Positions 42,641 to 51,833 of a stretch of 64,000 nucleotides of DNA are shown piece after piece. The stretch is taken from positions 1 through 64,000 of the forward strand of contig NZ_JAQGNT010000092.1 in assembly GCF_028291725.1 (NCBI RefSeq). Reading direction: 5' to 3'. How positions within the stretch are numbered: the first letter of the stretch is position 1; each line of letters opens with the position of its first letter. The translations under genes were made by a program, and so were the position numbers. This DNA comes from Hydrocarboniphaga sp. Lineage in GTDB: Bacteria > Pseudomonadota > Gammaproteobacteria > Nevskiales > Nevskiaceae. Below the pieces are notes generated by a model. The model was not told the DNA's origin, ran no database searches, and saw only the letters and a list, made by a program, of their open reading frames with translations.

Positions 42641-45121
42641 CTAGCGCGTGATCCCCGCTTCGGCGAGCTTGCGCTGCGCCTCGTCCGACAGCCCCAGGAT
42701 CTCGCCGAATACGTAGGCGTTGTGCTCGCCCAGCCGGGGTGCCGCGTCGGTGATGGCCGCGCTGCGCGACATCGTCCATGAGGGGCCGACGATGGTCCGG
42801 CTTCGTTCGCTGCGGTCGCCGACCTGCTTGAAGACGCCCTCAGCCCATAGCTGGGGGTCCGACACCAGGTCGACCGAATTCTGGCTCCTGGCCGCGGCGA
42901 CGCCGCGTCGCTGCAGCTCCGCTGCCAGCTCGCCGGCATGGCGCGGCGCCGCCCAATCGCCGACCAGCCGGTCCAGCTCCGTCTCATGAACCTTGCGATC
43001 GGCGTGATGCTTGAACCGCGCGTCGCCGGCCAGCTCCGGCCGGCCCATTGCGAGCGCGAGCGCGCTCCAGGCGCGGTCCGAGGCGACGGCGATGCTGATC
43101 CATTCTCCGGCCTGGCAGGCATACAGGCCGTGCGGCGCCATGTCGGGATGCCGGTTGCCGTCGCATTCCGGCACCGCGCCGTTCAACGCGAAATCCATGA
43201 TCGTGTCGCCGATCATGCTGCTCATGGTTTCCACCGCGGAAACATCGATGAACTGACCGATGCCGGCGCGTCGGCGATGCATCAGCGCCACCAGCGCGGC
43301 GTAGGCCGCGGCGGTGCCGAAAGTCGAATCGGCATAGCGCACGTTCATGCCGGCCGGCGCGCCCCCCTCGTATCCGACCCGCGCGCTGACGCCGCCGAGC
43401 GCGGCGAAGCAGGGCGCATAGCCGCTCTGATAGCTCAGCGGCCCGTTGTTGCCCCACATGCCCATCGCGACGTAGACGATGCCGGGATTCACCGCCTTGA
43501 CCACATCGAAGCCGAGGCCGAGACGCTCGACCGCTCCTGGCCGCAGGTTTTCGATCAGGATGTCGGAGTTGCGCAGCAGGTCGAGCAGCAGCGCCACGCC
43601 TTCCGGTATCTTGACGTCGATCTGGACACTGAGCTTCTGCGGATTCACCGCCTGGAAGCCCGGCGCCTCGTTGATGTCGGCTACGCCGTAAGTGCGGGTG
43701 ATGTCGAGCGAGCCCAGGCTCTCGATGCGGATCACTTCCGCGCCCAGGAAGGCGAGCAGTTTGCCGGCATAGGGGCCGGCCCAGACCTTGGTCAGCTCGA
43801 CCACACGCAGGCCGGCCAAGGGCCCGCCGCGGCTTTGCGCTTTCCCCTCTCCTCCCGGGAGAGGGGTAGGGGTGAGGGCGTTTCCGATATCGGAGAACTT
43901 GCTTTCGGCAGCGCCCTCATCCGGCGCTACGCGCCACCTTCTCCCGGAGGGAGAAGGGACAAGCACATCGTCATCGTGCTGCCCGAGCAGCGGCGCCGGC
44001 GCGACGATCCGCGCCGGCGTCACGCCGAGCTTGTACGGCACCGTCGGATAGCTGGCCGTGCCGATCACCGGATGTTTCACGTTGGCAAAAAAGCCGCGAT
44101 GCCGGTACTGCGGTGAGGCCTGCAGATCGCGTGCATCGTTGACCGCGACCAGTGTCAGGCCGAGCTTCTGCGCCGCGGCGGACACCGTTTCTTTTTGTTG
44201 TGTCGCCAGCCATGCGGAGATGTGCCGGCGGCATTCGGTAACACGCTCGGCCGTGCAGTCGCGCTCCAGCCAGCGCTCCGGAAACGCCTTCATCCACGCG
44301 GGCTCGCCGAGCAGTTGGCCCAGCGCCTGCCAGTGCGCCGGCGCCGACAACCAGATGTAGGCGTAGCCGTCCCGGCAGCGGAAAATGCCGGCGGGCCCGG
44401 ACAGCTCGAGCGCGGTCCGGTCGGCCCTGACATCCATGTCGCCGGCGACCATCTGGCCGAGCACATAGTCGAGCCGCGAAGCCAGCACCTGGTGCTTGGA
44501 GATGTCGATGAACCGGCCCTGGTCGGAAGCCTCGCGCTCGTACAGCGCGGCAACGATGCACATCGCGGCCTCCAGCCCGGCCTCGTAGCTCGGCAGAAAG
44601 CGGCCTGGCCCTTTCAGCGGTGGCAGGCGCTCGTCCGCGCCGCTCGGCGTGTGGTATCCCCAGCCGCTGCTGTGAAACACGTTCAGGTCTTCGGCATGCA
44701 GCCGGTCTTCGGGCGGTGACTGTCCGAACGGGGTGATCGAGCACAGCACCAGCCGCGGCCAGGTTTGCCGAAGCCGGCCGGGGCAAAGGTCGAGCCCGAT
44801 GCGCTGCAACCAGCCGGGGGCATGATCGTCGATGACCACGTCGACATCGCCGAGCAAGCCGGCCAGCGTCTCGATGCCGGCGGCGGTCGACAGATCGAGC
44901 ACTATCGAACGCTTGTTGGTGTTGAGATAGGCGAACAGTCCGCTGCGCTCCGGGTCAGCGCCGCCGGCTGCGAACGGGCCGAGCCTGCGTGTCGGGCTGC
45001 CGCGGCCGGGCGCTTCGATCTTGATCAGGTCGGCGCCGAAGTCGGAGAGCAGCTTGCCGCAGTATTCGCCGGCAACACCCTCCGACAGCTCCAGCACCCT
45101 GAACGGTTTTAAAGCGGACAC
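42641..45121 (-). CDS. Two-domain CaiB/BaiF-type (class III) CoA-transferase fusion
   Basis: An 826-residue protein; GTG 45121 has AAGGAG 6 bp upstream. Two complete CaiB-like domains are joined: domain 1 (~1-385) starts LKPFRVLELSEGVAGEYCGKLLSDFGADLIKIE, written here only in part as VLELSEGVAGEYCGK; domain 2 (~430-826) starts GLRVVELTKVWAGPYAGKLL. Normal class III CoA-transferases are ~400 residues and dimerise. The linker (~388-427) is encoded by a CCCTCTCC-type intergenic repeat read through in frame (43841-43960). The family moves CoA from one acyl-CoA to another acid; this gene probably activates or recycles a pathway acid. The catalytic Asp is likely in domain 2 (FIDVSAVE) and domain 1 (FIDISKHQ). 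Confidence 0.9.
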   Translation of the reverse strand: MSALKPFRVLELSEGVAGEYCGKLLSDFGADLIKIEAPGRGSPTRRLGPFAAGGADPERSGLFAYLNTNKRSIVLDLSTAAGIETLAGLLGDVDVVIDDHAPGWLQRIGLDLCPGRLRQTWPRLVLCSITPFGQSPPEDRLHAEDLNVFHSSGWGYHTPSGADERLPPLKGPGRFLPSYEAGLEAAMCIVAALYEREASDQGRFIDISKHQVLASRLDYVLGQMVAGDMDVRADRTALELSGPAGIFRCRDGYAYIWLSAPAHWQALGQLLGEPAWMKAFPERWLERDCTAERVTECRRHISAWLATQQKETVSAAAQKLGLTLVAVNDARDLQASPQYRHRGFFANVKHPVIGTASYPTVPYKLGVTPARIVAPAPLLGQHDDDVLVPSPSGRRWRVAPDEGAAESKFSDIGNALTPTPLPGGEGKAQSRGGPLAGLRVVELTKVWAGPYAGKLLAFLGAEVIRIESLGSLDITRTYGVADINEAPGFQAVNPQKLSVQIDVKIPEGVALLLDLLRNSDILIENLRPGAVERLGLGFDVVKAVNPGIVYVAMGMWGNNGPLSYQSGYAPCFAALGGVSARVGYEGGAPAGMNVRYADSTFGTAAAYAALVALMHRRRAGIGQFIDVSAVETMSSMIGDTIMDFALNGAVPECDGNRHPDMAPHGLYACQAGEWISIAVASDRAWSALALAMGRPELAGDARFKHHADRKVHETELDRLVGDWAAPRHAGELAAELQRRGVAAARSQNSVDLVSDPQLWAEGVFKQVGDRSERSRTIVGPSWTMSRSAAITDAAPRLGEHNAYVFGEILGLSDEAQRKLAEAGITR
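43841..43960. repeat. REP-type composite palindrome inside the CoA-transferase gene
   Basis: Stem TTCCCCTCTCCTCCCGGGAG with GGTAGGGGTGAGGGC, then GCCCTCATCCGGCGCTACGC and stem CTTCTCCCGGAGGGAGAAGG. This is a common intergenic element of proteobacteria. Here it lies within an open reading frame and is translated as VPSPSGRRW...GNALTPTPLPGGEG, joining two enzyme domains. Confidence 0.88.
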
Positions 45122-45172
45122 CGAAGGCTCCTTGTCAGGCTGGTTGCCGGGCCCCTGGCGTAGAGGGAATTT

Positions 45173-47248
45173 TCAGGCAAGCCGGGTCAACTCGTAGTCA
45201 CCCGCATCGTCCACCTGGGCTTTCCAGCCCGGGTAGACCACGATGGTGGTGAAGGTCTCTTCGATGATCGCGGGGCCGGTGACTTCGTGGCCCGGCTTGA
45301 ATTCGGCGCCCAGGAAAACATCGGTTGGCTGATAACCCGTGCCCAGGTTGGCGCGGCGGGTCTTGACCGGTTTGGCGGCAACGACCGGCGCGCTGAAGCC
45401 CCGGGTGACGCTCGGCGAAGGCGTGTCGACATAGGCGAGCAGGCGCACGCCGGTCACCTCGGGCAACTCGCCTTCACGCACGTGACCGAATTCCTCCATG
45501 TGGCGCGTGTTGAACGACTCGATGGCCGCGGCGCCGATGCTGCCGTCGACGAAAGACAGATCGTGCAGGCCCTGATTGAGCTTGATATCGAACGTCAGCG
45601 ACCAGTTCTGGCCCGGGTAGCGCATCTTCATCTGGTACTTTGCGGTGACCTGGTCGCGCGCAAAGTTGGCCTCGGCGAAGTATTTTTCGGCGCGGGCTTC
45701 CAGATCACTCCACAGCGACTTCAGCTTGCCGGCATCGAGACTGCCGGCCGCTGCAATATACGAGCGCTCTTCGTCGATGCAGGGGTTGGCCACCAGCGTG
45801 CCCAGAGCCGAGAACGTCGGCGATGCCTTCGGCACCAGCACTTTTTCGATCCCCAGATCCTCGGCCTGGACCGCCGCGAAAACCGGGCCGTTGCCGCCGT
45901 AGGCGAGCATCACCATGTCCTTGGGGTCGATGCCCTTGCCGGCGACGGTTCTTCTGACCGCCTGGCTCATGTTGGCGTTGACGACGCGAAAACAATCGAA
46001 GGCGGCCTGTTCCGCGCCATATCCCATGGGTTCGGCGAGTTGCTGGAACGCTTCTACGACGCCCGTCCTGGTCAGCGAAAAGCTGCCGCCGGCAAAGTCC
46101 GAATCCGCCGACAGGATGCCCAGCATCAACAGCGCATCGGTGATCGTCGGCCGCTGGCCGCCGCGCCCGTAGCAGATCGGGCCGGGGTCGGAGCCCGCCG
46201 ACGCAGGCCCCACTTCCAGTGCGCCCTTGTTGACGTGGCAGATCGAGCCGCCGCCGGCGCCTAGCGTTTCCACTTTTACCATCGGCACGCCGATCAGGTA
46301 GCGGTGATGCATGTTCCAGCCGGTTTCCGCCGGCGCGGCGCCGTTCATGACCACGGACATGTCGTAGGACGTGCCGCCCATGTCCACGCACAGCAGGTTC
46401 GGATAACCCTTGGCGCCGCCGACATGCGCCGAGCCGATCACGCCACCTGCCGGGCCCGAAGCCAGCACGCGGATCGGCGCGCCTTCGATGTATTCCTTGG
46501 TCATCACACCGCCGCTGGCCTGCATGACCATCAGCTGGTGTGCGTAGCCTGCGCTCTTCAGGCGATCGACCAGCTTTTCCAGGTAGGACGTGACACGCGG
46601 CGCAACATAGGCGTTGACCACGGTGGTGCTGGTGCGATCGTATTCCGGCGCACGCGGCAGCACTTCGTGCGAGCTGGACAGGTGCACGCCCGGCATTTCC
46701 TCGGCGACGATGCCTGCGACGCGTTTTTCGTGTGCCGGATTGACGAACGAGAACAGCAGCGAGATCGCCACCGACTCCACGCCCTGCTTCTTCAGCCGCC
46801 GGCAGCATGCCCGCACCGCCGCTTCGTCGAGTTCTTTATAGACCGAGCCATCGGCCAGAATCCGTTCCGGCACGGTCAGGCGCCGGCGTCGCGGCGTGAT
46901 TTCGATCGGCGGCGCCAGGCGCACGTCCCAGATGTCTTCCTTGTAGCCACGGCGATATTCGATTTCGTCGCGAAAGCCTTCGGTCGTGATCAGGCCGGTG
47001 ACTGCGCCGTTCATTTCGATCAGGGTGTTGTCGGCGATCGTGGTGCCGTGCACGATCGCATCGCAGCGCCGCAGGAAGTCGCCCAGCGGCAGGCCTTCGA
47101 TTTCGGCGAGCTTCTTCAGGCCGGTCATCACGCCGATGGACCGGTCCTGCGGTGTGCTCAGGTTCTTGTGGAGCACCACGTCCGCGCCTTTCAGCAGCGC
47201 GAAGTCGGTGAAGGTGCCGCCTACATCGATGCCGATACGATAGGTCAC
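45173..47248 (-). CDS. hyuA: Hydantoinase/oxoprolinase subunit A
   Basis: About 691 residues from GTG 47248 (GAGG 9 bp upstream); a TTG at 47263 overlapping the hyuB stop is the alternative. It starts YRIGIDVGGTFTDFALLKG, the ATP-binding loop of the HyuA/acetone-carboxylase beta family. Further motifs: AIVHGTTIADNTLIE, VLASGPAGGVIGSAH, VDMGGTSYDMS and LGAGGGSICHV. It pairs with HyuB to cleave a cyclic amide (hydantoin, oxoproline) or to carboxylate a ketone with ATP. It is directly downstream of hyuB. There is no third, small gamma subunit as in acetone carboxylase, favouring a hydantoinase-like role. Confidence 0.9.
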   Translation of the reverse strand: MTYRIGIDVGGTFTDFALLKGADVVLHKNLSTPQDRSIGVMTGLKKLAEIEGLPLGDFLRRCDAIVHGTTIADNTLIEMNGAVTGLITTEGFRDEIEYRRGYKEDIWDVRLAPPIEITPRRRRLTVPERILADGSVYKELDEAAVRACCRRLKKQGVESVAISLLFSFVNPAHEKRVAGIVAEEMPGVHLSSSHEVLPRAPEYDRTSTTVVNAYVAPRVTSYLEKLVDRLKSAGYAHQLMVMQASGGVMTKEYIEGAPIRVLASGPAGGVIGSAHVGGAKGYPNLLCVDMGGTSYDMSVVMNGAAPAETGWNMHHRYLIGVPMVKVETLGAGGGSICHVNKGALEVGPASAGSDPGPICYGRGGQRPTITDALLMLGILSADSDFAGGSFSLTRTGVVEAFQQLAEPMGYGAEQAAFDCFRVVNANMSQAVRRTVAGKGIDPKDMVMLAYGGNGPVFAAVQAEDLGIEKVLVPKASPTFSALGTLVANPCIDEERSYIAAAGSLDAGKLKSLWSDLEARAEKYFAEANFARDQVTAKYQMKMRYPGQNWSLTFDIKLNQGLHDLSFVDGSIGAAAIESFNTRHMEEFGHVREGELPEVTGVRLLAYVDTPSPSVTRGFSAPVVAAKPVKTRRANLGTGYQPTDVFLGAEFKPGHEVTGPAIIEETFTTIVVYPGWKAQVDDAGDYELTRLA

Positions 47249-47259
47249 GGGTTCGCGCC

Positions 47260-49080
47260 TCAAGCTGCTTTCGCCGCAATCGCGGCGCTCATCTGCTTCC
47301 GCAGAACCTCGGTTGCCGCGAAGTCCACGGCCAGGTCGTATTCGTCCAGCGTTCCGGTGAGCACGACGCCGTATTTGTCCCGGGCCGCCGCAAGGCTGAC
47401 TTTCTCGTCCAGCACGTCGTCCTTGACCGCCTCGGGTTTGCGCAACAGCGCGCGGCCGAAACCGGCGCCGCCGCCGTGCTGGTAGGCGATGACGGCGTTG
47501 GCCGGCAGTTGCGCCTGAGTGGACAGCTCGATCTTGTATTCCCTTTCGGTGCCCACTTCGAAACGGTTGGAGTAGGGGCCGGCATCGTCACCGCCGCAAA
47601 GGCCGCGCAACGGATGCGTCGCCGACACCATCCAGGCCATCGCCATCGTCGGCTCCAGCACTTTCTTGACGTTGAGGCTGCCGGGTTGCCCGCGCCACTC
47701 GCCAGCGCCGCCGGAATCGACAGTCATTTCACGGCTGATGTTGATGATCGGGAAGCGGCTTTCCGCGTCTTCTGCTTCCGACAACAACAAATTGCCGAGG
47801 CCGACGCAGGACGAACCCCAGCCGTCCACACCCTGCACGGCGGACGCATCCATCGAGCGGGCGTCGACGCCCTGATCCATCCACATGCCGCGCGCGTCGA
47901 AACCGATGACGGCATTCGGCATGCCGATCTTGTAGACCTGCGGGCAGGAGCGCTCCGGCACGACGTCGGCCAGCGCCACGCAGATCGCCTCGATGATTTC
48001 GCAGGCCGGATGGAACGATCCCAGCGCCGCCGGCTTGTTGATCGGCGGATGGACGATGGTGTTTTCGGGCAGCACGATTTCCACTGCGTGAAACAGGCCT
48101 TCGTTCTTGATGATGGTCGGGTCGATCATCGAGGCCAGCTGGGTCATCGCATAGCCGCGGCTGTTGGCGAACGTGTTCCAGACGCCGATCAGTTCGGGGC
48201 GTGCGTCGGAGCCGGTCAGGTCGACTTTGAGATGGTCGCCCTTGATCGTGCACTCGACGTGAACCTTGACGTCCTTGGTGCCCACGGTGTCGTGATCGAT
48301 CAGCACATCGGCCGAGTAGGAACCGTCGGGCCATTTCGCGATCTCTTCGCGGAAGCTTTTTTCGGTGTGATCGATGTTGTAGTTGACCGCCGCCCTGACC
48401 ACCTCGGCGCCCCATTTGCGGATCACGTCCTCCAGCAGCTTCACGCAATGCTGCACCGCACCGATCATCGCGGCGAGATCGCCGGCGAAGGACGGGAAGC
48501 GGTTGTTGCGCTCCAGCAGCTGGATGACGTCGCGGCGCCGCTCGCCGCGGTGGAGCAGCTTGAGGCAGGGGATCGCCAGGCCTTCGGTGAAGATATCGGT
48601 GGCGTCTAGCGTGAAGCCGCCCGGTGTTTTGCCGCCGGTGTCGCCCTGGTGAGCCTGCAAGGCCTGGATCAGTACCAGCTCGCCCTTGTCGTCGTACACC
48701 GGGGCGTAGACGTTGTAGTCGGGCAGATGCCCGCCACCGAAATCCGGGTCATTGCCGACGAACACGTCGCCGGGGCCCCAGTCGTAGGAATCCAGGAACT
48801 GCAGGCCGTAGCGCACCGTCAGCTGCGAGATGAACACCAGGTGCGGCGTGCCCACCGACACCCCGGCCAGGCGGCCGTGGGCGTCGATGATGCTGCCGTT
48901 GCGTTCGTTGGACTGATTGATGATCGGCGAGGATGCTGCCCGCCCCAGGTGGGTCGCGGCTTCGAAGCACACGGTCTCGAACGCGCCGCGGATGATGCTG
49001 GCGGTTACCGGATCGACCGTCGCGCTAGTGGCGAGCGGCTCGCGTTTGGCGGCAAGCTTCCTGTTCAACTCGAATGACAT
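47260..49080 (-). CDS. hyuB: Hydantoinase/oxoprolinase subunit B
   Basis: A 606-residue HyuB-family protein. ATG 49080 has AGGA 9 bp upstream. Landmarks: VDPVTASIIRGAFETVCFEAA near the N-terminus, GHLPDYNVYAPVY (metal-ligand region), HQGDTGGKTPGGF, and the C-terminal GGGAGFGRALLRKPEAVKDDV. It forms the catalytic partner of HyuA. It is first in this two-gene unit; upstream is a 195-bp gap with no repeat or clear operator. Confidence 0.92.
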   Translation of the reverse strand: MSFELNRKLAAKREPLATSATVDPVTASIIRGAFETVCFEAATHLGRAASSPIINQSNERNGSIIDAHGRLAGVSVGTPHLVFISQLTVRYGLQFLDSYDWGPGDVFVGNDPDFGGGHLPDYNVYAPVYDDKGELVLIQALQAHQGDTGGKTPGGFTLDATDIFTEGLAIPCLKLLHRGERRRDVIQLLERNNRFPSFAGDLAAMIGAVQHCVKLLEDVIRKWGAEVVRAAVNYNIDHTEKSFREEIAKWPDGSYSADVLIDHDTVGTKDVKVHVECTIKGDHLKVDLTGSDARPELIGVWNTFANSRGYAMTQLASMIDPTIIKNEGLFHAVEIVLPENTIVHPPINKPAALGSFHPACEIIEAICVALADVVPERSCPQVYKIGMPNAVIGFDARGMWMDQGVDARSMDASAVQGVDGWGSSCVGLGNLLLSEAEDAESRFPIINISREMTVDSGGAGEWRGQPGSLNVKKVLEPTMAMAWMVSATHPLRGLCGGDDAGPYSNRFEVGTEREYKIELSTQAQLPANAVIAYQHGGGAGFGRALLRKPEAVKDDVLDEKVSLAAARDKYGVVLTGTLDEYDLAVDFAATEVLRKQMSAAIAAKAA

Positions 49081-49275
49081 GCCGGCATTTCCTTTGACAG
49101 TGCGCTGTGAAAGCGGGGTTGCCCGTCCGTTGGGACAGACCCGGAACCGGATTTCACTTCTGCTGATTGGCTGGCATGTTCAAACGATCCGCAGGCCGAG
49201 TCTCGACAAAACCTGCAATTCCTTCAACAGGCCCTAGACCCGGCGCCGGGTCAGATCGGGCCGCATCTATCGCGC

Positions 49276-50160
49276 TCAGAAACCGGCGCGTGCCGCCAGC
49301 GCCTCGCTCTCGATCCACAGCCGCTCAGCCGTTGCTGCGTCCTGCGACGCGGCGCTGGACGGCGCCGGTTTGCACTGGGCGTAGTAACCGCCGCTCGTCT
49401 GCCCGGGCTCGGTCGCTGTCGCAAGGAATACCAGCGTCTCGGCGGCCTGCTCGGGAGTGACGGCGACATCGGTCAGCGTCGCCATGTAGCGCTGCATGCC
49501 GGCGTCGGCGTGACTGACGAAATTGCTGGCCAGTACCACGCCGGGTTCCATCGCATGCGCGACGATGCCCAGGCTTGCGTAGCGTCTGGCCAGCTCGCGG
49601 GTGAACAGGATGTTGGCGAGTTTCGCGTTGGTGTAGGCGCCACCAGTGCTGAAATTACGCGTGCGCTGCAGATCCTCCCAGTCGATGCCGGGGCAGTTGT
49701 TGTGGCCGATGGATGAAGTGGCAATGATGCGCACCGTGCCAGGCTCGCTGACGGCGGCTGTGGCGCACAGCAGTGGCAGCAGGCGCTGGGTCAGCAGGAA
49801 CGGGCCCAGGTGATTGCTGACGAAGCTGGCCTCGTTGCCTTCGGAGGTCATCCGCATCTCATGGGCGACGCCGCCGGCGTTGTTGAGTAGCACGTCGATC
49901 CTGTCGGTGCCTGCGATCACTTCGCGCGCTGCGCGCGCCGTGTCTGCCAGCAGCGAGAAATCGGCGCGCAGCATTTCCACCTGCGCGCCGGGCGCGGCAC
50001 TCGCCCGCAGTTCCGCTTCCGCCGCCGCGCAGCGGGCGGCATCGCGTCCCAGGCCGATTACACGCCAGCCCTGTGCCGCGAGTGCTTTCGCAGCGGCCTT
50101 ACCGACACCCGAACTCGCCCCGGTCACCACGGCAACGCGCGTTTGCTTCTGAATAGTCAT
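49276..50160 (-). CDS. SDR, retinol-dehydrogenase-like
   Basis: A 294-residue SDR; ATG 50160. The loop TGASSGVGKAA and GLGRD after strand 2 suggest NADP(H). NNAGG, TSSIG (Ser) and YTNAKLAN (Tyr-x3-Lys) are intact. The extended C-terminal part (YYAQCKPAPSSAASQDAATAERLW) is typical of the WWOX/retinol dehydrogenase-like group acting on large hydrophobic alcohols. It lies 41 bp downstream of the GMC oxidoreductase on the same strand. Confidence 0.88.
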   Translation of the reverse strand: MTIQKQTRVAVVTGASSGVGKAAAKALAAQGWRVIGLGRDAARCAAAEAELRASAAPGAQVEMLRADFSLLADTARAAREVIAGTDRIDVLLNNAGGVAHEMRMTSEGNEASFVSNHLGPFLLTQRLLPLLCATAAVSEPGTVRIIATSSIGHNNCPGIDWEDLQRTRNFSTGGAYTNAKLANILFTRELARRYASLGIVAHAMEPGVVLASNFVSHADAGMQRYMATLTDVAVTPEQAAETLVFLATATEPGQTSGGYYAQCKPAPSSAASQDAATAERLWIESEALAARAGF

Positions 50161-50201
50161 TCCCTTGCCTTCTGTCGGTGCTTGCGAATGGCGTTCGATG
50201 C

Positions 50202-51830
50202 TCAGCTGTTGGTCGCACTGCGCCGATCCGCGCGCATGATCTCCGCGCCCTTCTCGGCGATCATGATCGTCGGTGTGTTGGTATTGCCCGAGGTGATGGT
50301 CGGCATGACCGATGCGTCGATCACGCGCAGGCCACTGAGGCCGCGCACGCGCAGACGCTGGTCGACCACGGCATCGGCATCGTCCGCGCGGCCCATGCGG
50401 CAAGTGCCCACGGGATGGAAAATCGTGGTGCCGACGACACCGGCGGCAGTCGCGAGTTCGGCATCGGTCTGGTACTGCGATCCCGGCAGATACTCGTGCG
50501 GCCGGTACCGCGCCAGTGCCGGCATGGACGCGATACGGCGCGTCAGCCGCAAGGCATCGGCCGCGACTTTTCGATCCGCGTCGGTCGACAGATAGCGCGG
50601 TGAAATCCGCGGGGCGTCCGCCGCATTGCGGGATGCGATCTCGACCGAGCCGCGTGAAGTCGGGCGCAGATTGCAGACGCTCGCGGTGAAGGCGGGGAAG
50701 CGGTGCAGCGGATCGCCGAACTTGTCTAGCGACAGCGGCTGCACGTGATATTCGAGGTTCGACGTCGGCTGCGAAGGATCGGATTTGGTAAACACGCCCA
50801 GCTGGCTCGGCGCCATGCTCAGCGGGCCGCCGCGGCGCCAGGCGTATTCCAGGCCCATCAGCATCTGGCCGAAAGTGCTGCCGGCGAGCAGGTTGAGCGA
50901 GCGTATGCCTTCGACCTGGTAGATCGAGCGCAACTGCAGGTGATCCTGCAGATTCTGACCGACGCCGGGCAGATGATGGCTCGATTCGATGCCGAGTTCG
51001 CCGAGACGCTGCGCATCGCCGACGCCCGATCGCTGCAGGATCGCCGGCGAGCCGATCGAGCCTGCCGCCAGCACGGTCTCGATGCGCGCCGACACATGCA
51101 ACAACTCACCGCCGAGCGAGAATGCTATGCCGCTGACGCGCCGGCCCTCGAAGCTCAGCTTGTCGATCAGCGCGCCGGTGACGACGCGCAGATTGGGCCG
51201 CTTGCGCACCGGCCTCAGAAACGCCTTGACCGCATTCCAGCGCAGGCCGCCTTTCTGCGTGACATCGAATTGGCCAGCGCCGGTATTGTCACCGGTGTTG
51301 AAATCGGCGCTGCGCGGAATACCGGCCTGCTCAGCCGCGTCGACGAAGCGATCGAGAATATCCCAGCGCAGCCGCTGTTTTTCGACGCGAAGCTCGCCAC
51401 CGCCGCCGTGATGCGCGTCGCCACCGCGCCAGTGATCTTCGCTGCGCTTGAACAGCGGCAATACCTGCTGCCAGCTCCAGCTATCGTCGCCGGTGAGGCG
51501 TGCCCACTCGTCGTAGTCGCGTGTCTGGCCGCGCATGTAGATCATGCCGTTGATCGACGAGCAGCCGCCGAGCACGCGGCCGCGTGCATACAGGATCGCG
51601 CGGCCACCCAGGCCCTCCTCGGCCTGCGTGCGATAACACCAGTCGGTACGCGGATTGCCGATGCAATACAGATAGCCGACCGGAATGTGAATCCAGATCC
51701 AGTTGTCCTTGCCACCGGCCTCCAGCAGCAGCACCGAGACATCCGGGTCCTGCGACAGACGGTTGGCGAGCACGCAGCCAGCGGTGCCACCGCCGACGAT
51801 GATGTAGTCGAAAGTGCCGAAACTTTTCAT
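50202..51830 (-). CDS. GMC-family FAD-dependent oxidoreductase
   Basis: A 542-residue glucose-methanol-choline oxidoreductase. The FAD fold is YIIVGGGTAGCVLANRL at the N-terminus, then VLGGCSSINGMIYMRG and ETVLAAGSIGSPAILQRSG (PROSITE-type GMC signatures). The catalytic His is in TIFHPVGTCRMG and the second His/Asn in ITSGNTNTPTIMIAEK. It oxidises a primary alcohol to an aldehyde. It follows the CaiB-type gene by 3 bp and precedes the SDR by 41 bp, so the three form one unit. Confidence 0.93.
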   Translation of the reverse strand: MKSFGTFDYIIVGGGTAGCVLANRLSQDPDVSVLLLEAGGKDNWIWIHIPVGYLYCIGNPRTDWCYRTQAEEGLGGRAILYARGRVLGGCSSINGMIYMRGQTRDYDEWARLTGDDSWSWQQVLPLFKRSEDHWRGGDAHHGGGGELRVEKQRLRWDILDRFVDAAEQAGIPRSADFNTGDNTGAGQFDVTQKGGLRWNAVKAFLRPVRKRPNLRVVTGALIDKLSFEGRRVSGIAFSLGGELLHVSARIETVLAAGSIGSPAILQRSGVGDAQRLGELGIESSHHLPGVGQNLQDHLQLRSIYQVEGIRSLNLLAGSTFGQMLMGLEYAWRRGGPLSMAPSQLGVFTKSDPSQPTSNLEYHVQPLSLDKFGDPLHRFPAFTASVCNLRPTSRGSVEIASRNAADAPRISPRYLSTDADRKVAADALRLTRRIASMPALARYRPHEYLPGSQYQTDAELATAAGVVGTTIFHPVGTCRMGRADDADAVVDQRLRVRGLSGLRVIDASVMPTITSGNTNTPTIMIAEKGAEIMRADRRSATNS

Positions 51831-51833
51831 GCG

